DNA of 64,000 nt from Amycolatopsis deserti (GCF_014653945.1 NZ_BNAU01000002.1:429914-493913); one strand, 5' to 3'; positions 45,965-55,282 are shown, counted from the stretch's first letter. Notes: a model not told the origin generated them from the sequence alone. Made by a program: numbers and translations.

Positions 45965-47440
45965 ATGGGTGAGGAAGTCGAACAGCACACGTTCACCGGG
46001 GCCGATCGCACCCGGTACCGGGCCCGGTTGCGCCGCTGCCTGGACGCGTTCGCGCGCATGCTGCGCGAGTCGCACTTCGAGTTCGAGCGGCCGATGACCG
46101 GGCTGGAGATCGAGCTGAACCTGGTCGACGAGCACGGCGAGCCCACGATGTGCAACGCCAGGACGCTGGAGGCGATCGCCGACCCGGACTTCCAGACCGA
46201 GCTGGGCCAGTGGAACCTCGAGATCAACGTCTCGCCCCGCCGGCTGAACGGCGGCGGGGCGAAGACGTTCGAAGACGACGTGCGCGCCAGCCTCAACGCC
46301 GCCGAGGCGAACGCGAACCGCATCGGCGCCCACCTGATCATGATCGGCATCCTGCCCACCCTGCGGCAGGACCACCTGACCGGCGCGTCGCTCTCGCTGA
46401 ACCCGCGGTACGCGCTGCTCAACGACCAGATCCTGGCCGAGCGGGGCGAGGACCTGCACATCGCCATCGACGGCGCGGAACGGTTGCGCACCACCTGCGA
46501 CACGATCGTGCCCGAGGCGGCGTGCACCAGCACCCAGTTCCACCTGCAGGTCTCCCCCGCGCAGTTCCCGGCCTACTGGAACGCCGCGCAGGCCATCGCC
46601 GGGGTGCAGGTCGCCCTCGGCGCGAACTCGCCGTTCCTGCTCGGCAAGCACCTGTGGGCCGAGACCCGCATCGCCCTGTTCGAGCAGGCCACCGACACCC
46701 GCCGGGAAGAACTCAAGGCCCAGGGGGTGCGGCCCCGCGTGTGGTTCGGCGAGCGGTGGATCACCTCGATCTTCGACCTGTTCGAGGAGAACGCCCGGTA
46801 CTTCTCGGCGCTGTTGCCCATCTGCTCCGAGGAGGACCCGTTCGAGGTGCTCGACCGGGGCGACACGCCGTCACTGCACGAACTGCGGTTGCACAACGGC
46901 ACGATCTACCGCTGGAACCGGCCGATCTACGCGGTCACCCGGGACCGCTCGCACCTGCGCGTGGAGAACCGCGTCCTGCCCGCCGGGCCCACGGTCGTCG
47001 ACACCATGGCCAACGGCGCGTTCTACTTCGGCCTCGTCCGCACCCTGGCCGAGCAGGAGCGTCCCATCTGGACGCAGATGTCGTTCAGCGCGGCGGAGGA
47101 GAACTTCCACACCTGCGCCCGCAACGGGATCGACGCCGCGATCTACTGGCCCGGCCTGGGCACGGTGCCGGTCGCCGAGCTGGTGCTGCGCAGGCTGCTG
47201 CCGATGGCCGACGAGGGACTGCGGAAATGGGACGTCGACGCCGATGAACGGGACCGGCTGCTGGGGATCATCGAGCAGCGTTGCCTCACCGGCACCACGG
47301 GCGCGACCTGGCAGCAACGCCGGTTCCACCGGCTGTTCGACACCACGGCGATGAACCGGTCCGACGCGCTGCGCTCCCTGGTCGCCGGCTACCGCGACCA
47401 GATGCACACCAACCAGCCGGTGCACAGCTGGCCGCCGTAG
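45965..47440 (+). CDS. Glutamate-cysteine ligase family (GCS2) protein
   Basis: A 491-residue carboxylate-amine ligase of the GCS2 group: FERPMTGLEIELNLVDEHGEP (ATP/metal acid residues), GQWNLEINVSP, STQFHLQVSP and the late SFSAAEENFHTCARNG. These enzymes join glutamate to an amine or to cysteine using ATP. In actinobacteria homologues are often labelled glutamate-cysteine ligase although the main thiol is mycothiol; the true substrate is uncertain. It stands alone; the next gene converges on it 13 bases away. Confidence 0.82.
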   Translation: MGEEVEQHTFTGADRTRYRARLRRCLDAFARMLRESHFEFERPMTGLEIELNLVDEHGEPTMCNARTLEAIADPDFQTELGQWNLEINVSPRRLNGGGAKTFEDDVRASLNAAEANANRIGAHLIMIGILPTLRQDHLTGASLSLNPRYALLNDQILAERGEDLHIAIDGAERLRTTCDTIVPEAACTSTQFHLQVSPAQFPAYWNAAQAIAGVQVALGANSPFLLGKHLWAETRIALFEQATDTRREELKAQGVRPRVWFGERWITSIFDLFEENARYFSALLPICSEEDPFEVLDRGDTPSLHELRLHNGTIYRWNRPIYAVTRDRSHLRVENRVLPAGPTVVDTMANGAFYFGLVRTLAEQERPIWTQMSFSAAEENFHTCARNGIDAAIYWPGLGTVPVAELVLRRLLPMADEGLRKWDVDADERDRLLGIIEQRCLTGTTGATWQQRRFHRLFDTTAMNRSDALRSLVAGYRDQMHTNQPVHSWPP

Positions 47441-47453
47441 ACACTCGCGCGGG

Positions 47454-49049
47454 TCAGGCGGCGAGCGCTAGACGCGCCTCGGTCTCGCAGTCGGCCAGGG
47501 TTGCCGCGGCCAGGGCGGCGCCGACCGGCCTGATGGCCGCCGCGTTCATGGACAGGCTCGTCATCCCCAGCCCGGCCAGCACCCGGGCCAGTCGCGGGTC
47601 GGCGGCGGCCTCGCCGCAGACCCCGGCCGGCTTGCCCGCCGCCCGCGCGGCGTCGCCGACCAGGGCGATCAGCCGGAGCAGCGCGGGCTGCCACGGGTCG
47701 TTCAGCCCGGCCACCGCGCCGAGCTGGCGGTCCGCCGCGAACGTGTACTGCGCGAGATCGTTGGTGCCCACCGAGACGAAGTCGGCCACCTCCAGGATCT
47801 CCCGCGCGGCCAGCGCCGCCGCCGGGACCTCGATCATCACCCCGGCCCGCGCGATTCCCGCGGCCCGCGCCCGCACGGTGAACCACGCGGCCTCCTCCGC
47901 GGTCGCCACCATCGGCGCCATCACCGACACCTCGGCGCCCGAATCCGCCGCCGCGCCCGCGATCGCCTCGAGCTGGCGGTCCAGCACCTCGGGCCGGTCG
48001 AACGCGATCCGCACACCCCGCACGCCCAGCGCGGGGTTCGGCTCGGGTTCCGGAGCCAGGAACGCCAGCGGCTTGTCGGCCCCGGCGTCGAGCGTGCGGA
48101 CCACCACCGGCTTGCCGGCGAACGGTGCGAGCACCGCGGCGTAGGCGGCCCGCTGCTCGGCGACGGACGGCTCGGACGGCGCGTCCAGGTAGCAGAATTC
48201 GGTGCGGAACAACCCGACCCCTTCGGCACCGACTTCCGCGGCGGCGCGCGCGTCCGCGACGGAACCGACGTTGCCGAGGATCTTCACGCCGTGCCCGTCC
48301 GCGGTCGCGCCCACCCCGTTCCACTCCGCCGCCGCCCGCCGGTCCGCGGCCACCACCGGGGCACGCGGATCGGCCGGCTCGACCGTTCCGGCGTCGCCGT
48401 CGACGACGAGCGCCTCGGCGGCAAGGTCCAGCACCCCGCGCACCGCCACCACCGCCGGAATACCCAAGGCTCGCGCGAGGATCGCGGTGTGGCTGGTCGG
48501 CCCGCCCTGCTCGGTCACCAGCGCCAGCACCTGGGCCGGGTCGAGCCCGGCGGTGTCGGCCGGGGCGAGGTCACGCGCGACCAGCACGCTCGGCGACGAC
48601 AGCTCCGGCACGCCCGGCGGCTCGACACCGAGCAGCTCGGCGACGATGCGGTCCCGCACGTCCTGGATGTCGCGCACGCGCTCGGCGAGGTACCCGCCGG
48701 CTGCGGCCAGTGACCGGGCGAACCCGTCGGCGGCCTCGTACACCGCTCGCGGCGCGGGCACCCCTTCGACGGTGACCAGCCGCTCGGCCTCGCCGACCAG
48801 TCCGGGGTCGTTCGCCATCGCGGCCGTGGTGAACAGGATGTCCGCCGCTTCGCCCTGCGCCGCAGCAGCGAGCTTTTCCAGCCGCCCGGCGACGGCCGCC
48901 GCGGCGGGGGCGATCCGGGCGGCGTCGGCCGCGGGATCGGCGGGCGCCGGGGTGCGCGGGGGCTCAGCCAGCGATTCGGCGACCCGCACCACGGGACCGC
49001 TCGCGCGTCCCGGGCTCACCGCGACCCCGGACAGCCTCGTTTCCAGCAT
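47454..49049 (-). CDS. ptsI: Phosphoenolpyruvate-protein phosphotransferase, EI of the PTS
   Basis: A 531-residue Enzyme I. The phosphorylated histidine is His187 in GGPTSHTAILAR; the PEP-binding TIM barrel includes GVGLFRTEFCYL, PVVVRTLDAGADK and FVSVGTNDLAQYTF. It moves phosphate from PEP to HPr. ATG at 49049 is preferred to GTG at 49058. It is last in a regulator-HPr-EI unit, so this operon carries its own general PTS proteins beside a single transporter. Confidence 0.93.
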   Translation of the reverse strand: MLETRLSGVAVSPGRASGPVVRVAESLAEPPRTPAPADPAADAARIAPAAAAVAGRLEKLAAAAQGEAADILFTTAAMANDPGLVGEAERLVTVEGVPAPRAVYEAADGFARSLAAAGGYLAERVRDIQDVRDRIVAELLGVEPPGVPELSSPSVLVARDLAPADTAGLDPAQVLALVTEQGGPTSHTAILARALGIPAVVAVRGVLDLAAEALVVDGDAGTVEPADPRAPVVAADRRAAAEWNGVGATADGHGVKILGNVGSVADARAAAEVGAEGVGLFRTEFCYLDAPSEPSVAEQRAAYAAVLAPFAGKPVVVRTLDAGADKPLAFLAPEPEPNPALGVRGVRIAFDRPEVLDRQLEAIAGAAADSGAEVSVMAPMVATAEEAAWFTVRARAAGIARAGVMIEVPAAALAAREILEVADFVSVGTNDLAQYTFAADRQLGAVAGLNDPWQPALLRLIALVGDAARAAGKPAGVCGEAAADPRLARVLAGLGMTSLSMNAAAIRPVGAALAAATLADCETEARLALAA

Positions 49050-49061
49050 GCACAACACCTT

Positions 49062-50003
49062 TCAGTCGAGCAGGGCGCGCGCCAGCGACTGGTCGCAGAT
49101 CAGGACGTCGAGAACACCGGTCCGCAGGGCGCCCAGGGTGCCGCGCGCCTTTTCCGTTCCGGCCGCGACACCGGCCACCGTGGGGATGCCGGCCAGGTCG
49201 GCGAACGACGTGCTGATCACCCGGTCGTCCACCGGCCCGGGCACGGGCCGCCCGTCCGCGTCGAAGAACCGCGCGCAGAAGTCCCCCACCGGGTGGTGGC
49301 TTTCGAACTCGTCGCGTTCCGCCGGCGTCAGCTCCATGGCCGTGAGCAGGGCCGCCGAGGACCCCACGCCCACGCTGCCGATGCCGACCATCGCCACGTG
49401 CACCTTGCGCGCCCGGTCCAGAGCGTCCCGGATGGACGGTTCGGCGAGCAGGATGTCGCGCCCCGCCTTGGAAGTCAGCAACGCGGGCGCGTGCAGGAGC
49501 TGGAACCGGCCACCGAGCCGCGTGGCCAGGTCGCGGACCAGCTCCTCGCCGGTGATCGCCGATTCGACCGAGGACAGGCCGCCCACCAGCGGCAGCACCT
49601 CGACGTCGAGCACGCTTTCTTCGGGCACGTGCTGCACGACCGCCTGCAGGCTGCGCCCCCACGACACGCCGACCCGCTGTCCGGAGTGGAGGTTTTCCAG
49701 CAGCCAGCGCGCACCGAGCTCGCCCACGCGCGGCAGCGGCCGCTCGCCCGTGGCGTTCTCGGCCACCCGGCAGTCGCGCAACCCGAACCGGGCGGCGAGC
49801 TCACCTTCGGTGTCCAGGTCCCGTCCGGCGGGGTCGTTGATGCGGATCTGCACGATGCCGCGTTCCCTGGCCGCGGTCAGCATCCGCGACACGCTGGAGC
49901 GGCTCACCCCCAGCGTGTCGGCGATCTGGTGCTGCGAGCGGCCCTCCTCGTAGTACAGCCGCGCCGCCTTGACCAGCAGCTGCTGTTCCCGGGGCGGCGG
50001 CAT
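49062..50003 (-). CDS. SorC/DeoR-type sugar-phosphate-sensing regulator
   Basis: A 313-residue SorC-family regulator: helix-turn-helix at about residues 8-50 (KAARLYYEEGRSQHQIADTLGVSRSSVSRML), then the sugar-binding domain with VGVSWGRSLQAVV, HAPALL and GIPTVAGVAAGTEKA. Members bind a phosphorylated sugar or polyol and repress or activate the neighbouring catabolic genes. TGCAC-N4-GTGCA sites before both downstream operons are its probable operators. It overlaps the HPr gene by a TGATG. Confidence 0.88.
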   Translation of the reverse strand: MPPPREQQLLVKAARLYYEEGRSQHQIADTLGVSRSSVSRMLTAARERGIVQIRINDPAGRDLDTEGELAARFGLRDCRVAENATGERPLPRVGELGARWLLENLHSGQRVGVSWGRSLQAVVQHVPEESVLDVEVLPLVGGLSSVESAITGEELVRDLATRLGGRFQLLHAPALLTSKAGRDILLAEPSIRDALDRARKVHVAMVGIGSVGVGSSAALLTAMELTPAERDEFESHHPVGDFCARFFDADGRPVPGPVDDRVISTSFADLAGIPTVAGVAAGTEKARGTLGALRTGVLDVLICDQSLARALLD

Positions 50004-50266
50004 CAGGCGTCCGGAGTGGACACCAGCCGGGACAGTTCGGCGAGTGTCGCGTCGGCGTTGTCGCCTTCGGCGCTGATCACGACCTCCTCGCCGTGGCCGA
50101 TCGCCAGGCCCAGGACCGAAAGCATGCTGCGCGCGTCCACGGGGTCCGCGCCGGGCCGGGCGATCGAGACCGGTCCGCCGTGCCGGGCCGCGGCCTTGAC
50201 GAACTGGCTCGCGGGACGGGCGTGCAGGCCGACCGGCGAGGCGATCCGGACTGTGATCTCAGGCAT
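50003..50266 (-). CDS. ptsH: Phosphocarrier protein HPr
   Basis: An 87-residue HPr with the active-site sequence SPVGLHARPASQFV, where His15 takes phosphate from EI, and a serine region DARSMLSVLGL in the regulatory position. GAAGGAG precedes the ATG. Encoded in one unit with EI and the SorC regulator. Confidence 0.93.
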   Translation of the reverse strand: MPEITVRIASPVGLHARPASQFVKAAARHGGPVSIARPGADPVDARSMLSVLGLAIGHGEEVVISAEGDNADATLAELSRLVSTPDA

Positions 50267-50343
50267 CTCGCTCCTTCGCGTTGGGGGTTGTGACCCGCTG
50301 GACCGGCATGTTACACACATCACTGTCAAACGTGAAGAAGCTT

Positions 50344-50357
50344 TGCACCTATGTGCA
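50344..50357. promoter_or_regulatory. Candidate SorC operator TGCAC-CTAT-GTGCA
   Basis: A perfect 5+4+5 inverted repeat 38 bases before the EIIC start, in the divergent region with the HPr-SorC-EI unit. Matches 52891-52904 and 52973-52986, and all three continue with GAC. Confidence 0.72.
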
Positions 50358-50394
50358 GACGCGTTTGGTCAGGGGGCCGACAAGGAGGAAAAAC

Positions 50395-51030
50395 ATGGCG
50401 GAGCTTGCTGTAATGGCGCAGCAGGCGGACACCGGGTCCAGTTCCGGTCCCCTCGGTGTCCTCGAGTGGCTCGGCAGCCACTTCATCGGGCTGTTCAACG
50501 CCTCCGGCGAGCAGTTCGTGAGCCTGGTGACCGGCATCCTGCCCACCCTGATCGTGCTGCTGACCGCGATGTACGCGATCACCACGTTCATCGGCGAGCA
50601 GCGCGTCACCAGAGCGGTCCAGTGGTCGGCGCGGTGGTGGATCACCCGCTACACGATCATGCCGGTCCTGGCCGTGCTCATGCTGACCAACCCGATGGCC
50701 TACTCGTTCGGCCGGTTCCTGCCCGAACGGCACAAACCGGCGTTCTACGACTCCGCGGTGTCGTTCGTGCACCCGGTGACCACGTTCTTCCCGTACGCCA
50801 ACGCCGGTGAGCTGTTCGTCTGGCTGGGCGTGGCCAACGGCGTGGCCCAGCTCGGGCAGTCGACGGTGCCGCTGGCGCTGCGGTACTTCCTGGTCGGCAT
50901 CGTGGTGATCTTCATCCGTGGTGTGGTGACCGAGCGGATCACCGCGTTCATGATCAAGCGAACCGGCCGGACCGAGGTCTTCGCGGACTTCGACCGGCAG
51001 TTCGAGGCGGCCAAGGGTGGTGCGAAATGA
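50395..51030 (+). CDS. Glucitol-type PTS EIIC component
   Basis: A 211-residue membrane protein with four to five hydrophobic segments (LVTGILPTLIVLLTAMYAI, MPVLAVLMLTNPMAYSF, LRYFLVGIVVIFIRGVV). GRFLPERHKPAFYDSAVSFVHP is the hallmark of glucitol/sorbitol-family EIIC (SrlA/GutA type). AAGGAGGA precedes the ATG. It works with the EIIB-C protein encoded next, overlapped by 4 bases. The imported polyol would be phosphorylated on entry. Confidence 0.88.
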   Translation: MAELAVMAQQADTGSSSGPLGVLEWLGSHFIGLFNASGEQFVSLVTGILPTLIVLLTAMYAITTFIGEQRVTRAVQWSARWWITRYTIMPVLAVLMLTNPMAYSFGRFLPERHKPAFYDSAVSFVHPVTTFFPYANAGELFVWLGVANGVAQLGQSTVPLALRYFLVGIVVIFIRGVVTERITAFMIKRTGRTEVFADFDRQFEAAKGGAK

Positions 51031-52052
51031 CCGAAACCCACACCTCCCGCGCGGTGTTCGTCCGTCCCGGCGAGGGCGGCTGGGGCAAGGGCCTGCTGCT
51101 GCGGGTGGACGGCAAGCGGAACAAGGTCCTGTCGGTGACCGGCGGCGGTGTCCACCCGGTGGCGGCCCGGATCGCGGAGCTGACCGGCGCGGAGGCGGTC
51201 GACGGGTTCCACACCTCCGTACCCGACGACGAGGTGGTCGCCGCGGTCATCAACTGCGGTGGCACGGCGCGGATCGGGGTGTACCCGCGCAAGGGTCTGC
51301 CCACTGTGGACGTCTACCCGGGAGCCCCGGGCGGGCCGCTGGCGAAGTTCATCACCGAGGAGCTGTTCGTCTCCGCCGTCGGCGTGAAGGAAGTCGCCGA
51401 GGCGGACGGCGAGACAGGCACCGCGCCGCCGAAGGTGCCGCCGCGAGAAGAACGCCCGTCGGCGCGGGACGTCGCCGCGACGGTGACCGGCGGGCAGTCG
51501 ACCGGGTTCGGGCGGGCGTTCGACTCGGTGTCCGGCGTGTTCGTGAAGTTCGGTTCGGGCGTCGGCGCGTTCGTGAACACGATGCTGGCCTCCGGACGGC
51601 AGACGGTCGAGCTGACGCTCACCACGATCCTGCCGTTCATGGCCTACGTCAGCCTGCTGCTGGGCATCGTGAACTACACCGGCATCGCCCGCGGCATCGC
51701 GAACGTGCTGTCCCCCATCGCGAGCAACCCGCTGGGGCTGGTCGTGATCTCGCTGGTGGTGTCGCTGCCGTTCCTGTCCCCCATCCTCGGGCCGGGTGCG
51801 GCGATCGCGCAGGTGGTCGGCACGCTGATGGGCAGCCAGATCGCGATCGGCGCGCTGCCGGTGCAGTACGCGCTGCCCACGCTGTTCGCGATCAACGGGC
51901 AGGTGGGCTGCGACTTCATCCCGGTGGGCCTGGCGCTGGGCGAGGCGAAACCGGAGACCGTCGCGGTCGGCACCCCCGCGGTGCTGATCAGCCGGTTGAT
52001 CACGGCGCCGCTGGCGGTCATCATCGCCTGGGGCGCGAGCTTCGGACTGTGA
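51027..52052 (+). CDS. Glucitol-type PTS EIIB-EIIC protein
   Basis: A 341-residue protein: an N-terminal EIIB domain (about 1-130) with VINCGGTARIGVYPR, followed by a variable linker and a membrane EIIC half (LTTILPFMAYVSLLLGIVNY, LGPGAAIAQVVGTLMG, QVGCDFIPVGLALGEAKPETV). The EIIB cysteine region has one cysteine; in E. coli SrlE as I recall a second cysteine follows six residues later, here an isoleucine. Together with EIIC it transports and phosphorylates a polyol. Confidence 0.88.
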   Translation: MTETHTSRAVFVRPGEGGWGKGLLLRVDGKRNKVLSVTGGGVHPVAARIAELTGAEAVDGFHTSVPDDEVVAAVINCGGTARIGVYPRKGLPTVDVYPGAPGGPLAKFITEELFVSAVGVKEVAEADGETGTAPPKVPPREERPSARDVAATVTGGQSTGFGRAFDSVSGVFVKFGSGVGAFVNTMLASGRQTVELTLTTILPFMAYVSLLLGIVNYTGIARGIANVLSPIASNPLGLVVISLVVSLPFLSPILGPGAAIAQVVGTLMGSQIAIGALPVQYALPTLFAINGQVGCDFIPVGLALGEAKPETVAVGTPAVLISRLITAPLAVIIAWGASFGL

Positions 52053-52062
52053 GGTGTCGACG

Positions 52063-52440
52063 ATGACGGTGTACTACGAGAGCACGATCCTGCGAGCCGG
52101 CGAGGAGGCGCAGGACATGGTGGACGGCGGGGTGGTGATCCTCTACGCCGATCCGATCCCGGACGCGCTGGAAAGCGTCAGCGTCGTGCATTCCCCGGCC
52201 GCCGGGCCGGAACGGGAGGTCCGGGTCGGCGACGTCTTCCGGCTCGGTGACGCGGAGATCGAGCTGACCGCGGTCGGTGAGCGCGCCCACGAGAACCTGC
52301 GGACGCTGGGGCACATCGTGGTCTACCTCAACCCGGACGAGGGCACGACCCTGCTGCCCGGCGCGGTGCACGGCAAGGGCACGGTGTCGCTGCCCGCCGC
52401 CGGGGCGAAGCTGTCACTCAGCGGCGGGAGTCCGACGTGA
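52063..52440 (+). CDS. Glucitol-type PTS EIIA component
   Basis: A 125-residue EIIA of the glucitol family (YYESTILRAG start, TAVGERAHENLRTLGHIVVYL). His43 in SVVHSPAAG is at the position expected for the phosphorylated histidine. It takes phosphate from HPr to EIIB. ATG at 52063 has GAGGTG 6 bases upstream; a GTG 9 bases earlier is possible. It overlaps the GutM-like gene by 4 bases. Confidence 0.88.
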   Translation: MTVYYESTILRAGEEAQDMVDGGVVILYADPIPDALESVSVVHSPAAGPEREVRVGDVFRLGDAEIELTAVGERAHENLRTLGHIVVYLNPDEGTTLLPGAVHGKGTVSLPAAGAKLSLSGGSPT

Positions 52441-52826
52441 CCTGGCAGGCCGCCGCGATCCTGGTCGCCGGGTTCGCGGTGGCGGGCTTCTTCAGCTACC
52501 GCCAGCACATGCGCTACGCCCGGGTGGTCAACCAGGTCGCCGCGGAGGAGAACCGCGCCGGCGTGTTGCTGGTGACCGGGCGCGCCAAGGGCAAGCTGCG
52601 CGGCGCGGTGGTCCTGCTGGTCGTCGACCGGCGGCGGGAGGCGGTGACCAGAGCCCTGGCGATGGAGGGTGCGTCGGTCTTCGCCCGCTTCCGGGAACGC
52701 CCGGAGCTGACCGGCCCGCTCGGCACGCTCGCCGACCGGGCGCCGTCGAAGGCGGTGGCCAAGGCGGTGGCCGACGCGCGGACGATGGTGTCCCGGCTGA
52801 CCGCGGGACAACGCGCGGCAGCCTGA
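52437..52826 (+). CDS. GutM-like (glucitol operon activator family) membrane protein
   Basis: A 129-residue protein with one N-terminal membrane helix (AAAILVAGFAVAGFF) and the GutM-type YRQHMRYARVVNQ and KGKLRGAVVLLVVD segments. GutM accompanies glucitol-type PTS genes and affects their expression by an unclear mechanism. Last gene of the transporter operon, followed by a strong terminator. Confidence 0.78.
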   Translation: MTWQAAAILVAGFAVAGFFSYRQHMRYARVVNQVAAEENRAGVLLVTGRAKGKLRGAVVLLVVDRRREAVTRALAMEGASVFARFRERPELTGPLGTLADRAPSKAVAKAVADARTMVSRLTAGQRAAA

Positions 52827-52839
52827 ACAACGCAGAAAA

Positions 52840-52877
52840 AGAAAGGCCGGCTTCCCACGCGGGAAGCCGGCCTTTCT
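52840..52877 (+). terminator. Strong intrinsic terminator
   Basis: A perfect 17-base stem (52840-52856 with 52861-52877) with a 4-base loop, A-rich on one side and ending in CTTTCT, closes the PTS operon 13 bases after the GutM-like stop. It is the best terminator in the window and separates the transporter unit from the enzyme operon. Confidence 0.92.
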
Positions 52878-52890
52878 CGTGCTCTCACTG

Positions 52891-52904
52891 TGCACAAATG
52901 TGCA
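52891..52904. promoter_or_regulatory. Candidate SorC operator TGCAC-AAAT-GTGCA
   Basis: A perfect 5+4+5 inverted repeat, followed by GAC, 100 bases before the SAF-domain oxidoreductase start; the distal of two sites there. Confidence 0.7.
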
Positions 52905-52972
52905 GACAACGCGAAGGGTTGTGCTGATTATCGCCGCCGTGGTACCAAGAAATCACTGGCGTGCAAATGAAT

Positions 52973-52986
52973 TGCACATATGTGCA
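52973..52986. promoter_or_regulatory. Candidate SorC operator TGCAC-ATAT-GTGCA
   Basis: A perfect palindrome 18 bases before the oxidoreductase ATG. An extra half-site GTGCA at 52961-52965 precedes it. Its proximity to the start fits repression. Confidence 0.72.
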
Positions 52987-53004
52987 GACAGGGAAGGTGT
53001 CGCG

Positions 53005-54306
53005 ATGAGCTACGTCGATCGGTTGCGAGCCCGGGAGCGCGAACTGGGCCGGCCGGTCCGCATCGGACTGGTGGGCGCCGGCCAGATGGGGCTGGGTTTC
53101 GTCGTGCAGGCCGCCCGGATCGACGGCATGGAGGTCGCCGCGATCGCCGACATCGCCCCGGAACGCGGGGTGCACGCGTTCGACCGCGCCGGGCGCGCCG
53201 GCGCGACCACCGACGGGGACCTGGCGAGCGCGGTCGCGCAGGGACGCCCCGTCGTGGTGGACGACGCGCTGGCCCTGACCCGCCTGCCGGTCGACGTGAT
53301 CGTGGACGCCAGCGGCGTGCCCGAGGTCGGCGCCCGGGTCGCGTTCGCCGGATTGCTGGCGGGCAAGGACATCGCCCTGCTCAACGTCGAGTGCGACGTC
53401 ACCGTCGGCCTGCTGCTGGCGCGGATGGCCGCCGGTCTCGGCCGCGTCTACACCGTGTGCCGCGGCGACGAACCGGTGGAGTGCAAGGCACTCGCCGACT
53501 ACGTGCGCGACATCGGCTTCACCGTCGTCTGCGCGGGCAAGGGCAAGAACAACCCGCTCGACCCCACGGCCACGCCGGACTCGGTCGCCGCGGAGGCCGC
53601 GGCGAAGGGCATGAACCCGCACATGCTCGCCAGCTTCGTCGACGGCTCCAAGACCATGATCGAGATGGCCGCGCTCGCCAACGGCGTGGACCTCCGCGTG
53701 AGCCGCCGCGGCATGACCGGCCCCTACTCCACTGTGGACGATCTGGGGAAGATCTTCCGCCCCGCGGCCGACGGCGGGCAGCTGCCCGCGGCCGGTGTCG
53801 TGGACTACTGCACCGGTCCGGTCGCGCCGGGCGTGTTCGTGATCGGCCACAGCGACGATCCGGTGGTCATGGCGGAGATGGCCTACCTGGGCATGGGCCC
53901 CGGCCCGTACTACACGTTCTACCGGCCCTACCACCTGGCCAGCGTGGAAGCGCCGCTGTCGGTCGCCGAGGCGGTGCTCGACCGCACGGCCAGCCTGGCG
54001 CCGGTGGCGTGGAACGCGGAGGTGCTGGCCGTGGCCAAGCGGAACCTCGCGGCGGGCGAGCTGATCGACGGCATCGGCGGCGACACCGTCTACGGCATCA
54101 CCGATTCCGCGGAGGCGGCGCGAGCGGGCGGCCACGTGCCGCTCGGCCTGGCCGCCGGCGCCCGCGTGCTGCGCGACGTGCCCGCCGGAACCGTGCTGAC
54201 CACGGCGGACGTCGCCGTCGACGAGACCACCACGATCGCGTCCCTGCGGCGCCTGCAGGAGCGGCTCCTGCAGGGCGAGCCGGTGCGGGACCTGATCCCG
54301 GCCTGA
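53005..54306 (+). CDS. SAF-domain NAD(P)-oxidoreductase, DXR-like (DRL) family
   Basis: A 433-residue protein. The Rossmann start [14 protein letters not shown] is followed by a homoserine-dehydrogenase-like region ([43 protein letters not shown]) and a C-terminal SAF domain ([23 protein letters not shown]). This architecture is that of DRL, the alternative 1-deoxyxylulose-5-phosphate reductoisomerase first found in Brucella, and its relatives. Here it heads an operon with acyloin-cleaving E1/E2 and IspD homologues beside a polyol PTS, so I infer that it oxidises a polyol phosphate such as MEP to an acyloin phosphate. Other polyol phosphates cannot be excluded. Confidence 0.78.
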   Translation: MSYVDRLRARERELGRPVRIGLVGAGQMGLGFVVQAARIDGMEVAAIADIAPERGVHAFDRAGRAGATTDGDLASAVAQGRPVVVDDALALTRLPVDVIVDASGVPEVGARVAFAGLLAGKDIALLNVECDVTVGLLLARMAAGLGRVYTVCRGDEPVECKALADYVRDIGFTVVCAGKGKNNPLDPTATPDSVAAEAAAKGMNPHMLASFVDGSKTMIEMAALANGVDLRVSRRGMTGPYSTVDDLGKIFRPAADGGQLPAAGVVDYCTGPVAPGVFVIGHSDDPVVMAEMAYLGMGPGPYYTFYRPYHLASVEAPLSVAEAVLDRTASLAPVAWNAEVLAVAKRNLAAGELIDGIGGDTVYGITDSAEAARAGGHVPLGLAAGARVLRDVPAGTVLTTADVAVDETTTIASLRRLQERLLQGEPVRDLIPA

Positions 54307-54319
54307 AGGGGCACCGACG

Positions 54320-55282
54320 ATGGACCTGATCGGGAACCGTGACCTCGCCCGCCGGGCGCTGGTCACCATGTGGACGATCCGGCGGTTCGAGGAAGCCGTG
54401 GACGACCTGTTCGCGCGCGGCCTGCTGCACGGCACCATGCACCTGTCGATCGGGCAGGAGGCCGTGCCGGCCGGCGCTTGCCTGGCGCTGGCCGACGGCG
54501 ACTACATCACCTCCACCCACCGCGGCCACGGCCACTGCATCGCCAAGGGCGCGCGCCTGGACGAGATGATGGCCGAACTCCTGGCGAAGGAAACCGGGTA
54601 CTGCCGCGGCCGCGGCGGCTCGATGCACATCGCCGACGTGGCGACCGGCAACCTCGGCGCGAACGGCATCGTCGCCGGCGGCGTGCCCATCGCCGCGGGT
54701 GCCGGGCTGGCGGTGAAGATGCGCGGCGGGCGGGAGGTCGTGGTCAGCTTCTTCGGCGACGGCGCGGTCAACGAGGGCGCCTGGCACGAGGGGGTCAACC
54801 TGGCCGCGATCTGGGACCTGCCGGTGGTGTTCGTGTGCGAGAACAACCACTACGGCATGTCGATGCCGGTCAGCCGGGCGTTCCGGGTCAAGCAGCTGTC
54901 CGAACGCGCCGCCGCCTACGGCATCCCCGGCGTCACGGTGGACGGCAACGACCCGCAGGCGGTGCACGACGCGGTGGCCGACGCGGTCACCCGCGCACGG
55001 GCGGGCGAGGGCCCGACGCTGGTCGAGGCCACGACCTACCGCTGGAAGGGGCATTCCAAGAGCGACAAGAACCTCTACCGCACCCGCGAAGAGATCGAGC
55101 AGTGGCGCGAACGCGACCCGATCGCGCGGTTCGAACAGCGGGTCGCGCACACGTTGGGCGAGCACGAGATCCAGGCCTGCCGGGACGAGGCGCGCGAGGC
55201 GGTGCGGGCGGCGATCCGGGCCGCCAACGCCGCACCGGACGCCTCGGCGGACTCGCTGACCGAGGCGGTGTACGCGAAATGA
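54320..55282 (+). CDS. acoA: Acetoin-dehydrogenase-like E1 alpha subunit
   Basis: A 320-residue E1 alpha with [28 protein letters not shown], the TPP motif [14 protein letters not shown]...VCENN and [14 protein letters not shown]. These are closest to acetoin dehydrogenase alpha (AcoA), not pyruvate dehydrogenase. It cleaves an acyloin, passing an acetyl unit to E2. In this operon the acyloin may be a phosphorylated 1-deoxyketose. The stop overlaps the beta-subunit start by 4 bases. The symbol marks family, not proven substrate. Confidence 0.85.
   Translation: MDLIGNRDLARRALVTMWTIRRFEEAVDDLFARGLLHGTMHLSIGQEAVPAGACLALADGDYITSTHRGHGHCIAKGARLDEMMAELLAKETGYCRGRGGSMHIADVATGNLGANGIVAGGVPIAAGAGLAVKMRGGREVVVSFFGDGAVNEGAWHEGVNLAAIWDLPVVFVCENNHYGMSMPVSRAFRVKQLSERAAAYGIPGVTVDGNDPQAVHDAVADAVTRARAGEGPTLVEATTYRWKGHSKSDKNLYRTREEIEQWRERDPIARFEQRVAHTLGEHEIQACRDEAREAVRAAIRAANAAPDASADSLTEAVYAK

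Noticed and set aside
45313-46533. A 406-codon minus-strand frame spanning the regulator remnant and the GCS2 gene
   Set aside because: Its first two-thirds is antisense to the well-supported GCS2 gene; only the last part may hold remnant regulator sequence.
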